DNA from: Candidatus Babelota bacterium
Lineage (GTDB): Bacteria > Babelota > Babeliae > Babelales > Babelaceae
Assembly (NCBI GenBank): GCA_003174035.1
Contig: PRDV01000039.1
Location: forward strand, 1 to 15,423
Length of the DNA: 15,423 nt
Reading direction: 5' to 3'
Shown one piece after another: positions 1 to 7,213 of this stretch. A program made the position numbers and the translations under genes. The stretch's first letter is position 1, and the number at the start of each line of letters is the position of its first letter. The notes below the pieces were generated by a model. The model was not told the origin of the DNA and did not search any database. It was given only the letters and a program-made list of their open reading frames with translations.

Positions 1-2
1 AA

Positions 3-782
3 AAACCTCCGTTCGATTACTGTGTCGTCGATGAAGCGCAGGACATCAATGTTGCCCAGATGCGTTTCCTTGCTGCCTTGGGAGGCAGCCGGCCCAACAG
101 CCTGTTCTTCGCCGGCGATCTCGGCCAGCGGATATTTCAGCAGCCGTTTTCATGGAAAGCGCTCGGGGTCGAAGTGCGCGGACGGTCCCGGACGTTACGG
201 ATCAATTACCGGACCTCCCACCAGATCCGCTTGCAGGCGGACCGGCTGTTGGGACCTGAGCTGAGCGATGTTGACGGTAATACGGAAGTACGTAACGGCA
301 CTACATCGGTGTTTAACGGGCCTGCGCCAACCATCAAAGCGCTGGACACGCCGGAAGAGGAAATCAAAGCAGTCGGGAAATGGCTGGTCGACCGTTCCAG
401 CGAGGGAATTAAACAACACGAAATCGGCGTATTCGTGAGATCGGCGGCGGAACTGGATCGAGCCATTGTTGCCGTCAAGCAGTCCGGCCTTGAGTTCAAG
501 GTCCTTGACGAGCATGTAGAAACGACGGCCGGCCAAGTGTCAATCAGCACCATGCATCTCGCCAAGGGGCTTGAGTTTCGTGGCGTTGTCGTGATGGCCT
601 GTGATGATGAAGTCATTCCGCTACAAGATCGGATCGAAACAGTCGCCGACGATGCTGACCTGCAGGAAGTATACGATACCGAACGGCACCTGTTGTACGT
701 CGCTTGCACCCGCGCTCGGGATCATTTACTCGTGACAAGTGGGGATGTCCCGTCTGAGTTTTTGGATGATCTGCGGATGTAA
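3..782 (+). CDS. UvrD/Rep-family (superfamily 1) DNA helicase, 3' part
   Basis: This is the C-terminal 259 residues of an ATP-dependent 3'-5' DNA helicase or helicase-like repair protein; the N-terminus lies left of the window. Superfamily 1 motifs appear in order: a Walker B/motif II box VVDEAQD near the left edge, motif III (LFFAGDLGQRIFQ), motif IV/IVa (RTLRINYRTSHQI), motif V (TMHLAKGLEFRGVVV) and motif VI (LLYVACTRARDHLLV). These are the ATP-hydrolysis and ssDNA-coupling residues of UvrD/Rep/PcrA-like enzymes. The frame is open from the first bases, so the gene is truncated only by the window edge. Codon use is visibly GC-richer than in the genes that follow, which suggests this is flanking backbone, or an older accessory gene, and that the AT-richer block starts after it. 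Which UvrD-like subfamily it belongs to cannot be told without the N-terminal half. Confidence 0.93.
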   Translation, partial: KPPFDYCVVDEAQDINVAQMRFLAALGGSRPNSLFFAGDLGQRIFQQPFSWKALGVEVRGRSRTLRINYRTSHQIRLQADRLLGPELSDVDGNTEVRNGTTSVFNGPAPTIKALDTPEEEIKAVGKWLVDRSSEGIKQHEIGVFVRSAAELDRAIVAVKQSGLEFKVLDEHVETTAGQVSISTMHLAKGLEFRGVVVMACDDEVIPLQDRIETVADDADLQEVYDTERHLLYVACTRARDHLLVTSGDVPSEFLDDLRM

Positions 783-833
783 TATATAAATTAAGAGTTA
801 TATGAAATTATTGCGGATTTATTCTAAAGATGC

Positions 834-840
834 AGGAGGG
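834..840 (+). promoter_or_regulatory. Shine-Dalgarno sequence fixing the start of the PLD-like gene
   Basis: AGGAGGG lies 5 nt before ATG 846 but only 2 nt before the upstream in-frame TTG at 843, so ATG 846 is the better start. Confidence 0.7.
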
Positions 841-845
841 ATTTG

Positions 846-2099
846 ATGTCGGCAAACTCAAATGGACAGGGAGTCCTTTCTATTTCATTTCTTCCAACTT
901 TTGGTGACCCACCTGATATAACACCAAAAATCCGACAACTATTCCTCGATTCAGATAAGATCAGGGCATCAATTGCATTTTGGACAATGTCTTTTCAGGA
1001 TATCCTTTCCATTACAAATGATACGTTTATGCTCAGGGCGATGAAGTCAGAAGACAGCTACCTATGCAGCGACATTCAATTACCGACAAACATCGAAGCT
1101 TTGGCTGGACTGAAGCAAGCAGGAGTTGATGTTTATTTAAACTTCAGGAGACTGGTTCCAACTTTGAAGAAAGCAACCTCCTCTCTTGGGCTATTACACA
1201 CGAAAATGATTCTTGCAGACAAGAAAGACGGTACGGCTGAAATCTGGGTAGGAAGTCATAATTGGACGCAATTTGCACTTAGGGGTATCAATACTGAGAT
1301 ATCTTTAGTTTTACAAATCGAAAAGTTTAGCAATATTTATAATGAGGCTTACCAATTTCTTCAACATATCCGATCTTTTTGTGATGGATTTGAATTAAAC
1401 AAAGTAGAAGAATACAAGCGGTTGCAGGTTAAGGATTCGATTGACCTTGAATCCGAGTCTATAATAATCGAGTTAGAAGGAATCGACGTCGATGCATTGT
1501 CCGCGACCTCGATATGGATGTTTGGAACTGAAGATAGGGACTATACTTCCTTGCGCCGTGTTGGAAGCGATATAAAGCTTATCTTAAACGATACCAAAAG
1601 CCGGGATAAATATCTGTATAATGCTTCCATCATTCAAACCGGACAGATGGAAGCCTATAACTCCTTTGCATCAGGTTTGCGGTTTAGTGGGCGGAAAAGA
1701 TATGCATTCTCGCAGTATGGAATGTTCCCTGTACTGGAACCTTCGGGTCCTATACCAGCGAATGTTGAAAATGAAGCAATCTTCTTTGTGGCGTTGCAAA
1801 TTAAGGATAAATTATCTGAAGATTTTGAGATACACAGCGCAACTGAAAACAAATTTTATCTGTGGGAAGATGCTTCTTTCGATCCTGTTATTTCTACCAA
1901 CGAAATTGTATCTTGGTACAACGAATCCCAATTTAGCAGAAAAAGGAATGTCAATGAACTGATTCAAGTCCCTTACTTTAAAGAGGCTGCTTCTCACCGC
2001 CAAGGTAAAAGGGATGAATTTTTACTGCAGCCACTTGAGGTTAAACGAGCAAGAAGGGAGTATCAGTTTGTCAGCAAAGGGGTAATTAGGATTAGGTAG
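846..2099 (+). CDS. phospholipase D-like (HKD) domain protein, probable nuclease
   Basis: A 417-residue protein with one clear HKD signature in its N-terminal third. HTK at about residues 118-120 is followed by D125, then GSHNWT (136-141) and a downstream E151. This HxKx4D...GSxNxT pattern is the half-site of phospholipase D-superfamily enzymes. Single-motif members normally dimerise to build the active site, and in bacteria many are endonucleases (BfiI/Nuc-like) rather than lipases. Residues 160-417 show no second HKD motif and I do not recognise them; they may recognise a target or mediate partner binding. No signal peptide or membrane segment is seen, so it is probably cytosolic. An HD-domain gene follows 65 nt downstream in the same direction, and a TIR-like gene comes later, so a role in anti-phage defence is plausible but is inference from context. 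Confidence 0.75.
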   Translation: MSANSNGQGVLSISFLPTFGDPPDITPKIRQLFLDSDKIRASIAFWTMSFQDILSITNDTFMLRAMKSEDSYLCSDIQLPTNIEALAGLKQAGVDVYLNFRRLVPTLKKATSSLGLLHTKMILADKKDGTAEIWVGSHNWTQFALRGINTEISLVLQIEKFSNIYNEAYQFLQHIRSFCDGFELNKVEEYKRLQVKDSIDLESESIIIELEGIDVDALSATSIWMFGTEDRDYTSLRRVGSDIKLILNDTKSRDKYLYNASIIQTGQMEAYNSFASGLRFSGRKRYAFSQYGMFPVLEPSGPIPANVENEAIFFVALQIKDKLSEDFEIHSATENKFYLWEDASFDPVISTNEIVSWYNESQFSRKRNVNELIQVPYFKEAASHRQGKRDEFLLQPLEVKRARREYQFVSKGVIRIR

Positions 2100-2103
2100 A
2101 GTA

Positions 2104-2120
2104 TGTCCAGTTTCCCGGAC
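2104..2120 (+). repeat. 17-nt intergenic repeat, copy 1
   Basis: TGTCCAGTTTCCCGGAC differs at two positions from the sequence at 3871-3887. Here it forms only a 4-bp GTCC/GGAC inverted repeat and lacks the second half of the hairpin that copy 2 has. It lies directly after the PLD-like gene, and copy 2 directly after the small membrane protein gene. Confidence 0.5.
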
Positions 2121-2164
2121 CATTAGGTGTAAATATTCTAAAGCCAGAATGCGGAGCGGTACAT

Positions 2165-3265
2165 ATGAACATATTTGATGACATTAAGGAACTCATTTTT
2201 TGTGATAGTTCTTCAGGACTCGACGTGTATGGTGAGCATTCAGTTAAGATCCGTGGATTCTTATCAAATCCTACCTCAAAAACTGCAGATCAGCTTTTTA
2301 ACTTCATCCACGAGATCACCCAAAAAGAGCCTGTGTTTGCATTGTTAGAAGATTTAAAGGAGTACGAACGTTCTTTTGTTAAAATCCTACCAAAACATAA
2401 GGATCATTATATTCACTCTGCAAGCGTCTACACTTTAGGTCTTGCATTGTATCGAAACTCTAGGCGCCTTCAAGAAGCAGTTTTAACTCAACGGCACAGA
2501 CGAGATGATATTCCATCTCAGCATTCTTCCTTTCTATTTAGATGGGCACTTGCAGCGTGCTTGCACGATATTGCTTATCCTCTTGAAATGTCCCTTAAAT
2601 CTTTTGCAGGATACTATGGCAAGCTCAACCCAAAATTTGGAGATCAAATAACTGTTACAGTGAATAAAGATATATTTTACACTCTGAATTTATTGCCAAT
2701 TTTAGGGGCACAAAACGAAAACGATGCTTGCAAACGGGATACCGCATTAGGCCTTATTGCTTCTAACATGGCACAACGAGATAATAGATTGCTTTTCGAT
2801 ACTTTACTGGAGACACTAAGACGACATATAGATAATTGCTTTAGCCGTGGGATCACTGACCACGGAGCATTTTCTGCATTGTTAGTATTAAGCCGTATTC
2901 ACAATCTTTATCGTTTAAACCCAACGTGGGACATACGCAACTTTTACCATGAGGTTGTAGATTCTGCGACAGCTATATTTTTGCATACAACCTACAGGTG
3001 GTCGCCACTGAAAGATATTTACGGTGAGGGGAAACTGCATATTCATACACCATCCCCCTTGGGATTCTTATTATATCTGTGCGATACCATGTGCGAATGG
3101 ATGAGAGGTCGTGACAAAAAGACTTTGCAAGAACCTGATATGTTTAGATTACACATAGATGGCGATGCTATTTTATTCAATATAAATAGACGTTTCCGAG
3201 AAAATATTCAGCGGGATGCCAGCCTTATTCACGAGAGCTTTCCATTAAGACTCAATTTCATCTAG
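2165..3265 (+). CDS. HD-domain phosphohydrolase-like protein
   Basis: A 366-residue protein of no family I can name. The spacing of its histidines and aspartates matches the HD superfamily of metal-dependent phosphohydrolases and phosphodiesterases: H81/H84 in a helix, the HD doublet in ACLHDIAYPLE (134-135), H233 in TDHGAFSALLVLSR, H274 in IFLHTTY, and a distal aspartate D307 in LLYLCDTMCEWMR. That order (H, HD, H, H, D) is the usual two-metal ligand set. The rest is mostly helical and soluble, with no membrane segment. Known HD proteins cleave cyclic nucleotides, dNTPs or nucleic acid ends; the substrate cannot be told here. A GGAG sequence 8 nt before ATG 2165 supports the start. The neighbouring PLD-like nuclease gene is co-directional, so the two may form a two-gene defence or stress module (inference). 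DNA is AT-rich compared with the helicase gene. Confidence 0.68.
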   Translation: MNIFDDIKELIFCDSSSGLDVYGEHSVKIRGFLSNPTSKTADQLFNFIHEITQKEPVFALLEDLKEYERSFVKILPKHKDHYIHSASVYTLGLALYRNSRRLQEAVLTQRHRRDDIPSQHSSFLFRWALAACLHDIAYPLEMSLKSFAGYYGKLNPKFGDQITVTVNKDIFYTLNLLPILGAQNENDACKRDTALGLIASNMAQRDNRLLFDTLLETLRRHIDNCFSRGITDHGAFSALLVLSRIHNLYRLNPTWDIRNFYHEVVDSATAIFLHTTYRWSPLKDIYGEGKLHIHTPSPLGFLLYLCDTMCEWMRGRDKKTLQEPDMFRLHIDGDAILFNINRRFRENIQRDASLIHESFPLRLNFI

Positions 3266-3370
3266 TAGTAGACGGGGCCTTGGTGCGAGATTATATGGGA
3301 ATTTGCCCGAATATGACTTGGGAACTTTTTCAAGAGATAGATGGAATTGGTTTAGGGCGAATTAGGCCAT

Positions 3371-3397
3371 TGACCTGACCGAAAAGTCATCAGGTCA
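3371..3397 (+). repeat. perfect 8-bp inverted repeat between HD-domain and membrane-protein genes
   Basis: TGACCTGA (3371-3378) and TCAGGTCA (3390-3397) are perfect inverted arms around an 11-nt loop. No T-run follows, so it is not a classical terminator; it could be an operator or an RNA hairpin. GC-rich sequence with two overlapping GTTGGGY heptamers (3409-3415 and 3414-3420) comes just after it. Confidence 0.4.
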
Positions 3398-3450
3398 GCG
3401 CCCCCGACGTTGGGTTGGGCGGCGGTTCATATACTAAAAAGAGGATTTAG

Positions 3451-3861
3451 ATGACATTTGTCGTTTGGTGGGGCGCAGGTTTATCCACACTTCTTGCTGT
3501 AGTGAAATTATGGGAAATTTGGCGCGACAGGTTTCAAATAGAAGTGGGTTATAACCTGACAGGCAGCCCCGAAATAGGTAACGATCTTTTCATCAGGAAC
3601 CTTACCACGCGCCCAGCAATTCTTTGCTACTGGGAGCTTTTGTTTTGTTCTGGGTTGTGGCCATTCCGCAAGTACTCTGAAATATCTTCGCCGGGACCTG
3701 ACGCTTACGACCTTCGAATTGATGCACATTCGAGTGTAACACTTGGATTTTCAGGGTGCGAACACTTCGGATGGAGCGAAAAAGCGTTGAATGGAAGAAA
3801 AATATACATCCGCCTTCACTTTGCAGGACGGCGGCCGTTCTTGCGAAAGATATATGGCTAG
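3451..3861 (+). CDS. small membrane-anchored protein of unknown function
   Basis: A 136-residue protein that I do not recognise. Residues about 3-21 are hydrophobic (FVVWWGAGLSTLLAVVKLW) and are followed by the basic stretch EIWRDR, as expected for a single N-terminal membrane anchor with the rest in the cytoplasm. The remainder looks like a small beta-rich domain: it contains a predicted strand with FIRNLTTRPAILCYWELLF, then aromatic and basic residues toward the C-terminus (IYIRLHFAGRRPF). GAGGA five nucleotides before ATG 3451 is a good ribosome binding site. It lies between the HD-domain gene and the TIR-like gene and is followed by a hairpin terminator, so it may end a transcript that starts upstream. 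A role as membrane effector or anchor in the same island is possible but unsupported. Confidence 0.6.
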   Translation: MTFVVWWGAGLSTLLAVVKLWEIWRDRFQIEVGYNLTGSPEIGNDLFIRNLTTRPAILCYWELLFCSGLWPFRKYSEISSPGPDAYDLRIDAHSSVTLGFSGCEHFGWSEKALNGRKIYIRLHFAGRRPFLRKIYG

Positions 3862-3870
3862 GAATAATGC

Positions 3871-3887
3871 TGTCCGGTTTCCCGGCC
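3871..3887 (+). repeat. 17-nt intergenic repeat, copy 2
   Basis: TGTCCGGTTTCCCGGCC matches 15 of 17 bases with 2104-2120. In this copy the sequence supplies the 5' arm of the terminator hairpin. Confidence 0.5.
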
Positions 3888-3907
3888 GTTGGCCGGAAAC
3901 CATTTTT
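3876..3907 (+). terminator. intrinsic terminator-like hairpin after the small membrane protein gene
   Basis: The arms GGTTTCCCGGCC (3876-3887) and GGCCGGAAACC (3891-3901) pair with one bulged C across a 3-nt GTT loop. ATTTTT follows at 3902-3907. A strong GC-rich stem with a short T-run fits a rho-independent terminator, though the T-run is only five long. The TIR-like gene starts 19 nt later, so it depends on read-through or on a promoter within or overlapping this region. Confidence 0.6.
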
Positions 3908-3926
3908 CATGGAATAGGAGGGTTTT

Positions 3927-5180
3927 GTGGCGGTAACAATTTTCTATAGCTGGCAGAGCGATTCACCCTCCAAAACGAACCACAGATTTATCAAAGAAGC
4001 TTTGGAGATCGCGGTTAATCAACTGTTAGCCGACGGGCATGTGGAAGAAGCTCCACGAGTTGACCATGACACCCAAGGGGTCCATGGCGATCCCGATATT
4101 TTTCCGACAATTCTAAAGAAGATAGAGGAATGCGATGTTTTCTTAGCCGATGTAACAATTGTCGCCTCCACATCTGAGGGGAAGAATGTCCCAAACCCAA
4201 ACGTCCTTCTAGAGTTAGGGTATGCATATAAAACAGCAGGTTCCGGTCGTATCATAAAGATAATGAATGCCTCTTATGGCGATCCCGACAGAGGTCTCCC
4301 ATTCGACCTTGCACATAAAAGATGGCCATACACCTATACCCTAGCTGAAGATGAAAATAAACTGAGAAGAGAACAGGTGAAGGAAAAGGTGGCCAAGGAC
4401 CTGGCGGGCTTTATAAGGCTGATCTTGGAGAATGAAGGACCGAAAGACGAGACTGCAATCAATGTTACGGCAGCCCCAGCGTTCAATATTGCGAACCCTA
4501 AAGATGGTGAAGCACGTTTTCGTTCAGAAGGTAAACCTCTAGGCATCCATTTGAATCCCCATCCTTTATTGGGAGCGGGGACCGACGAGGTCTTTCTATC
4601 AAAAGGCCCTGCGATGTGGCTCCGCCTTTTCCCAACGTCTAATCCAGCGATGCATTGGCCTGCTAATAAATTAAAGGAAAGTGCCTTACGCAACAATCGT
4701 TTAAATCTTCCACCGCTGACACACTATAATATTTCATTCTTACGAGCAGGTGACGGTTTCGGAGTATATTCTTCTAAGGACCCAGGTAAAGCTTTTGATA
4801 CTGACTCCGTAGCATTTGTCTTCGAGACTGGTGAAATCTGGAGTATCGACACTAGTCTCCTAGATATTATGCCAGAGATTCTAGAGCCTGATGCGATCAA
4901 AAATAGTTTCGCAGAATGCCTTGAAGCTTATGGACGATTTCTTATAAGTATTGGAGTAAATGGCCCCTATCGCTGGATCTGCGGTCTTGAGGGTGTAAAG
5001 AATCGCCGGTTACAAGTACCTTCTAAGAACCTTTACAGGGTTCTCCCTGGGCCTCCTTGTCTAGAGGATGTTATTATAGTGGAAGGTGTTTATGACGTTG
5101 CCGATCCTCCGGGAAAAGCATTGCGACCTTTCTTTGAACTATTGTTTCGAAAGTGTGGTGAGATGTACACTGGTGACTAA
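3927..5180 (+). CDS. TIR-like domain protein (FYSWQSD family), putative NAD-degrading effector
   Basis: A 417-residue soluble protein. Residues 1 to about 165 are a TIR-like/nucleotide-binding domain: a first strand with TIFYSWQSD (4-12), ECDVFLADVT (68-77), and PNPNVLLELGYAYKTAG (89-105), where E96 sits at the place of the catalytic glutamate of NADase TIR domains (compare NPNVxxELGxA in related families). Proteins of this type are common in defence islands, where TIR activity degrades NAD or makes cyclic ADP-ribose signals. Residues about 170-417 form a separate domain that I cannot identify; it may sense the trigger. The start is GTG 3927, supported by AGGAGGG at 3916-3922 with a 4-nt spacer; no better ATG is in reach. 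A terminator-like hairpin lies just upstream. TIR-like fold fairly sure; defence role inferred. Confidence 0.72.
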   Translation: MAVTIFYSWQSDSPSKTNHRFIKEALEIAVNQLLADGHVEEAPRVDHDTQGVHGDPDIFPTILKKIEECDVFLADVTIVASTSEGKNVPNPNVLLELGYAYKTAGSGRIIKIMNASYGDPDRGLPFDLAHKRWPYTYTLAEDENKLRREQVKEKVAKDLAGFIRLILENEGPKDETAINVTAAPAFNIANPKDGEARFRSEGKPLGIHLNPHPLLGAGTDEVFLSKGPAMWLRLFPTSNPAMHWPANKLKESALRNNRLNLPPLTHYNISFLRAGDGFGVYSSKDPGKAFDTDSVAFVFETGEIWSIDTSLLDIMPEILEPDAIKNSFAECLEAYGRFLISIGVNGPYRWICGLEGVKNRRLQVPSKNLYRVLPGPPCLEDVIIVEGVYDVADPPGKALRPFFELLFRKCGEMYTGD

Positions 5181-5526
5181 GGAAGTTACGATTTTGAAAG
5201 TCATGAAATCAAATATAACTAAAATTTGATCCCCGAAAGCACCGTTGGACACCGGCCGGGTGATGAGAGGATAATTGTAGCAACCACAGCAAGTGTATTT
5301 TGAAGATCTACTCGTGGATCAACAAGGGGGCCGGCAAGCCTACCCCAGGGTGGTAAGGGAGACTGAGAAAATCCGATAGCTCAAGCTATCAATTAAAGAC
5401 AAAAAACTAAGGGGATATGGTCACATATTCTTCATTTTTCTAGACTATGGGAATGACCTTTCCCCCGAAAACTCTACCATTGCAAAGTTAGCGATTTCGG
5501 TCTCGAACTCCTGGAGGAGACTAGAC
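5181..5526 (+). other. non-coding leader region upstream of the aminocyclitol operon
   Basis: These 346 nt have no convincing gene. They contain a stretch with GC-rich complementary pieces (CCGGCC near 5254 and GGCCGG near 5324) and several local inverted repeats: TACC-CCAGGGT-GGTA at 5341-5355, GATAGCT-CA-AGCTATC at 5375-5390, ATATG-GTCA-CATAT at 5415-5428 and GGGAA-TGACCT-TTCCC near 5450-5465. Such density of structure would fit an RNA leader or operator region. I do not recognise any riboswitch family, retron RNA or intron core in it. A promoter for the downstream operon must lie here or further upstream, but I see no good -10/-35 pair. Confidence 0.4.
5375..5390 (+). repeat. perfect 7-bp inverted repeat in the operon leader
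   Basis: GATAGCT and AGCTATC flank a 2-nt centre (CA). As a DNA palindrome it could be a regulator binding site; as RNA the loop is too tight for the full stem. No T-run follows, so it is not a terminator. Confidence 0.4.
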
Positions 5527-5586
5527 ATGAAAGCGAAACCATCGGGATACCCAATATGCTTTATCACCAAGAAAATGACAAACTGA
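5527..5586 (+). CDS. 19-residue leader ORF or possible precursor peptide overlapping the radical SAM 1 gene
   Basis: A short ORF encoding MKAKPSGYPICFITKKMTN. It has the best ribosome binding site of this region, GGAGGAG at 5513-5519 with a 7-nt spacer, whereas the radical SAM gene starting inside it (ATG 5556, other frame) has none of its own that stands out. The simplest reading is a translated leader whose translation opens the radical SAM start by coupling. A second reading is a very short precursor peptide (for scale, PqqA is about 23 residues) for a radical SAM enzyme; the only distinctive residues are one Cys, one Tyr and Lys pairs. It could also be a chance ORF created by a frameshift in the N-terminus of the radical SAM gene. 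Sequence alone cannot decide. Confidence 0.35.
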   Translation: MKAKPSGYPICFITKKMTN

Positions 5587-6401
5587 GAACCAAGGCCTTA
5601 GAAATTCGTGTTACTGACCATTGTAATCTAAGATGCGACAAATGTGCTCATCATAGCCAATATCTACCACCTTACGAATTCGATATAAACGAACTAAAGC
5701 AAAATCTGGACAGGTTAAGTAAAGTACTTCATTCTGACCGCGTAACTTTAATAGGAGGTGAGCCTTTACTTTTACCAGAATTGAATGAAACCATAAACCT
5801 TGTCAAAGAAAGTAACATTGCAGATATGGTATGTATTACAACAAACGGATTGCTTCTCAATTCTTTGGATATTCAATTTTGGGAACTTGTGGATACAGTT
5901 GAGATTTCGATTTATCCTTGTTCTTTTGCAAATATAAAGAAGATGTTGCCTATGCTATATGATAGCGCATGGACCGGAAAAACAGAATTAAGGCTTATTC
6001 CTGTAACTGAGTTTAAAACAGTGCTATTGACAGAACCAATTGATGATTCTGAAATTATTGCTAGTGTATATAATAAATGCTATTATAGATATTTTTGTAA
6101 CACAATTATTAAGGGAAAATTTTATAAATGTGAACCGTCTATTAGTATCCCCGCTCTCTCGGAACACTTAAAACATGACGCAAAAAAGTTTGGCGGTTTC
6201 TTGGACATTTGTAGTTTTGACAGTCCTGAGACGCTAAAAAAAGCTGTATTCGACTACTTAACGGATACAACCCCCTTGACAGCATGTGGCTACTGTCTGG
6301 GCACATCGGGCGTAAGTTTTCCTCATAAGTTACTCTCAAAAAAAGAAATAAAACAACCACCACATAACGCATTTAATCCTGATCTTATCCAGAAACTATA
6401 G
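5556..6401 (+). CDS. radical SAM enzyme 1 (CxxxCxxC, C-terminal Cys-rich region)
   Basis: A 281-residue radical SAM protein. The cluster-binding motif CNLRCDKC (C23, C27, C30) is followed by AHHS, and the SAM-binding GGEP is at 67-70; TTNG (about 95-98) is the usual next strand. The C-terminal half has further cysteines (C175, C181, C192, C219) and a closing CGYC (C244, C247) in TACGYCLGTSGVSFPH, which suggests an auxiliary iron-sulphur cluster of a non-canonical SPASM or twitch type. Proteins with C-x-H-S after the motif and this C-terminal CxYC are, as I recall, found in polysaccharide and glycan loci, but their reactions are not known to me. It is the first full gene of the operon and ends 8 nt before the methyltransferase gene. 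Start ATG 5556 gives the usual short N-terminus; upstream in-frame codons offer no ATG. DNA is notably AT-rich. Confidence 0.85.
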   Translation: MLYHQENDKLRTKALEIRVTDHCNLRCDKCAHHSQYLPPYEFDINELKQNLDRLSKVLHSDRVTLIGGEPLLLPELNETINLVKESNIADMVCITTNGLLLNSLDIQFWELVDTVEISIYPCSFANIKKMLPMLYDSAWTGKTELRLIPVTEFKTVLLTEPIDDSEIIASVYNKCYYRYFCNTIIKGKFYKCEPSISIPALSEHLKHDAKKFGGFLDICSFDSPETLKKAVFDYLTDTTPLTACGYCLGTSGVSFPHKLLSKKEIKQPPHNAFNPDLIQKL

Positions 6402-6409
6402 GTTTAATT

Positions 6410-7213
6410 ATGAATAAAACAGACTTTTATGACCCAATTTTTTATGATGCTGGTGTTGGCGATACCTTTAACGAGTCAAGACTAGATTTTTATTTTTCAA
6501 AAATTAGCTCGCCTCAAAGAATACTTGACATTGGAGCAGGGACAGGTAGAGTCGCCATTCCTCTAGTTCTAGGCAAAAATTGTGTAACATGTATTGATAT
6601 GTCTCAGTCTATGATAGACACAATAAATTCAAAAAAAAGTGTCTTGCCATACGATTTGCGTAATAATTTAACCACAATATGTTCACCGTTCGAAAAAAAT
6701 CCAAACACAGATCCAGCCTTCAAAATGGATACAATTGTTGCAGTAGATGATTTTGTGCTTCACTATAGAACCATTGAATGTCTAGATAAATTTTTTGAAG
6801 ATACAAGATCGTGGCTAAAAGCAGGTGGTAAACTTCTAACCGATGTGAGAACGAGACGTAATTCTAAACTAAATGAGCATTCTCAGAAACCATTTATTTT
6901 GAACGCTTTGGGCTATGTTGAAGATGTAAACACTGAGTTTGGTACAAAAACAATAATGACATACTATTATGAGATATTTGACAAAATTAATAGAAATTTG
7001 AACACAATATGTCAATATCATTATGTCGGAGATAAAGGTCTAACTGAAGTAATAAAGCATACTGAATTGATTCAACGGATGCACACAAATAACGAGATAG
7101 TGGCCTCTGCCGAGAAAAACGGTTTTGTCGTAAAAGACATCAAGCATGAAAGTGAGGAAAACTTGCCGGATGATGAGACATGGGGGATGTTCGAAATGAT
7201 ATTGGATGCCTAA
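6410..7213 (+). CDS. class I SAM-dependent methyltransferase
   Basis: A 267-residue protein with a Rossmann methyltransferase core. Motif I is LDIGAGTGR (39-47), the acidic ribose-binding end of strand 2 is in CIDMSQSMID (61-70), and the motif IV region is MDTIVAVDDFVLHY (106-119). The post-core CLDKFFEDTRSWLKAGGKLL matches the Methyltransf_11/25-type 'L.pGG.l' strand. It transfers a methyl group from S-adenosylmethionine to an O, N or C atom; in this operon a sugar or aminocyclitol hydroxyl or amine is the likely acceptor (inference). It begins 8 nt after radical SAM 1 and its end overlaps the start of the glycosyltransferase ORF by 8 nt, so the three are almost surely cotranscribed and perhaps translationally coupled. 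AT-rich, like the preceding gene. Confidence 0.85.
   Translation: MNKTDFYDPIFYDAGVGDTFNESRLDFYFSKISSPQRILDIGAGTGRVAIPLVLGKNCVTCIDMSQSMIDTINSKKSVLPYDLRNNLTTICSPFEKNPNTDPAFKMDTIVAVDDFVLHYRTIECLDKFFEDTRSWLKAGGKLLTDVRTRRNSKLNEHSQKPFILNALGYVEDVNTEFGTKTIMTYYYEIFDKINRNLNTICQYHYVGDKGLTEVIKHTELIQRMHTNNEIVASAEKNGFVVKDIKHESEENLPDDETWGMFEMILDA

Noticed and set aside
206..709. Long minus-strand open frame opposite the helicase gene (and another at 195-536)
   Set aside because: The plus strand here carries clear helicase motifs, and the antisense frames have low-complexity Ser/Thr-rich content typical of shadows.
3266..3450. Integron attC site before the small membrane protein gene
   Set aside because: GTTRRRY is present but no RYYYAAC partner at the expected distance and no long imperfect palindrome between; kept only as a low-interest finding.
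5286..5357. Short frame reading ...KIYSWINKGAGKPTPGW
   Set aside because: No ribosome binding site or good start codon and very short; probably chance in a structured non-coding region.
5181..5526. Riboswitch (cobalamin, TPP or GEMM type), retron RNA or group II intron remnant
   Set aside because: Short look-alike strings such as CTGAGAAAA occur, but the conserved cores of these families are missing and there is no reverse transcriptase nearby.
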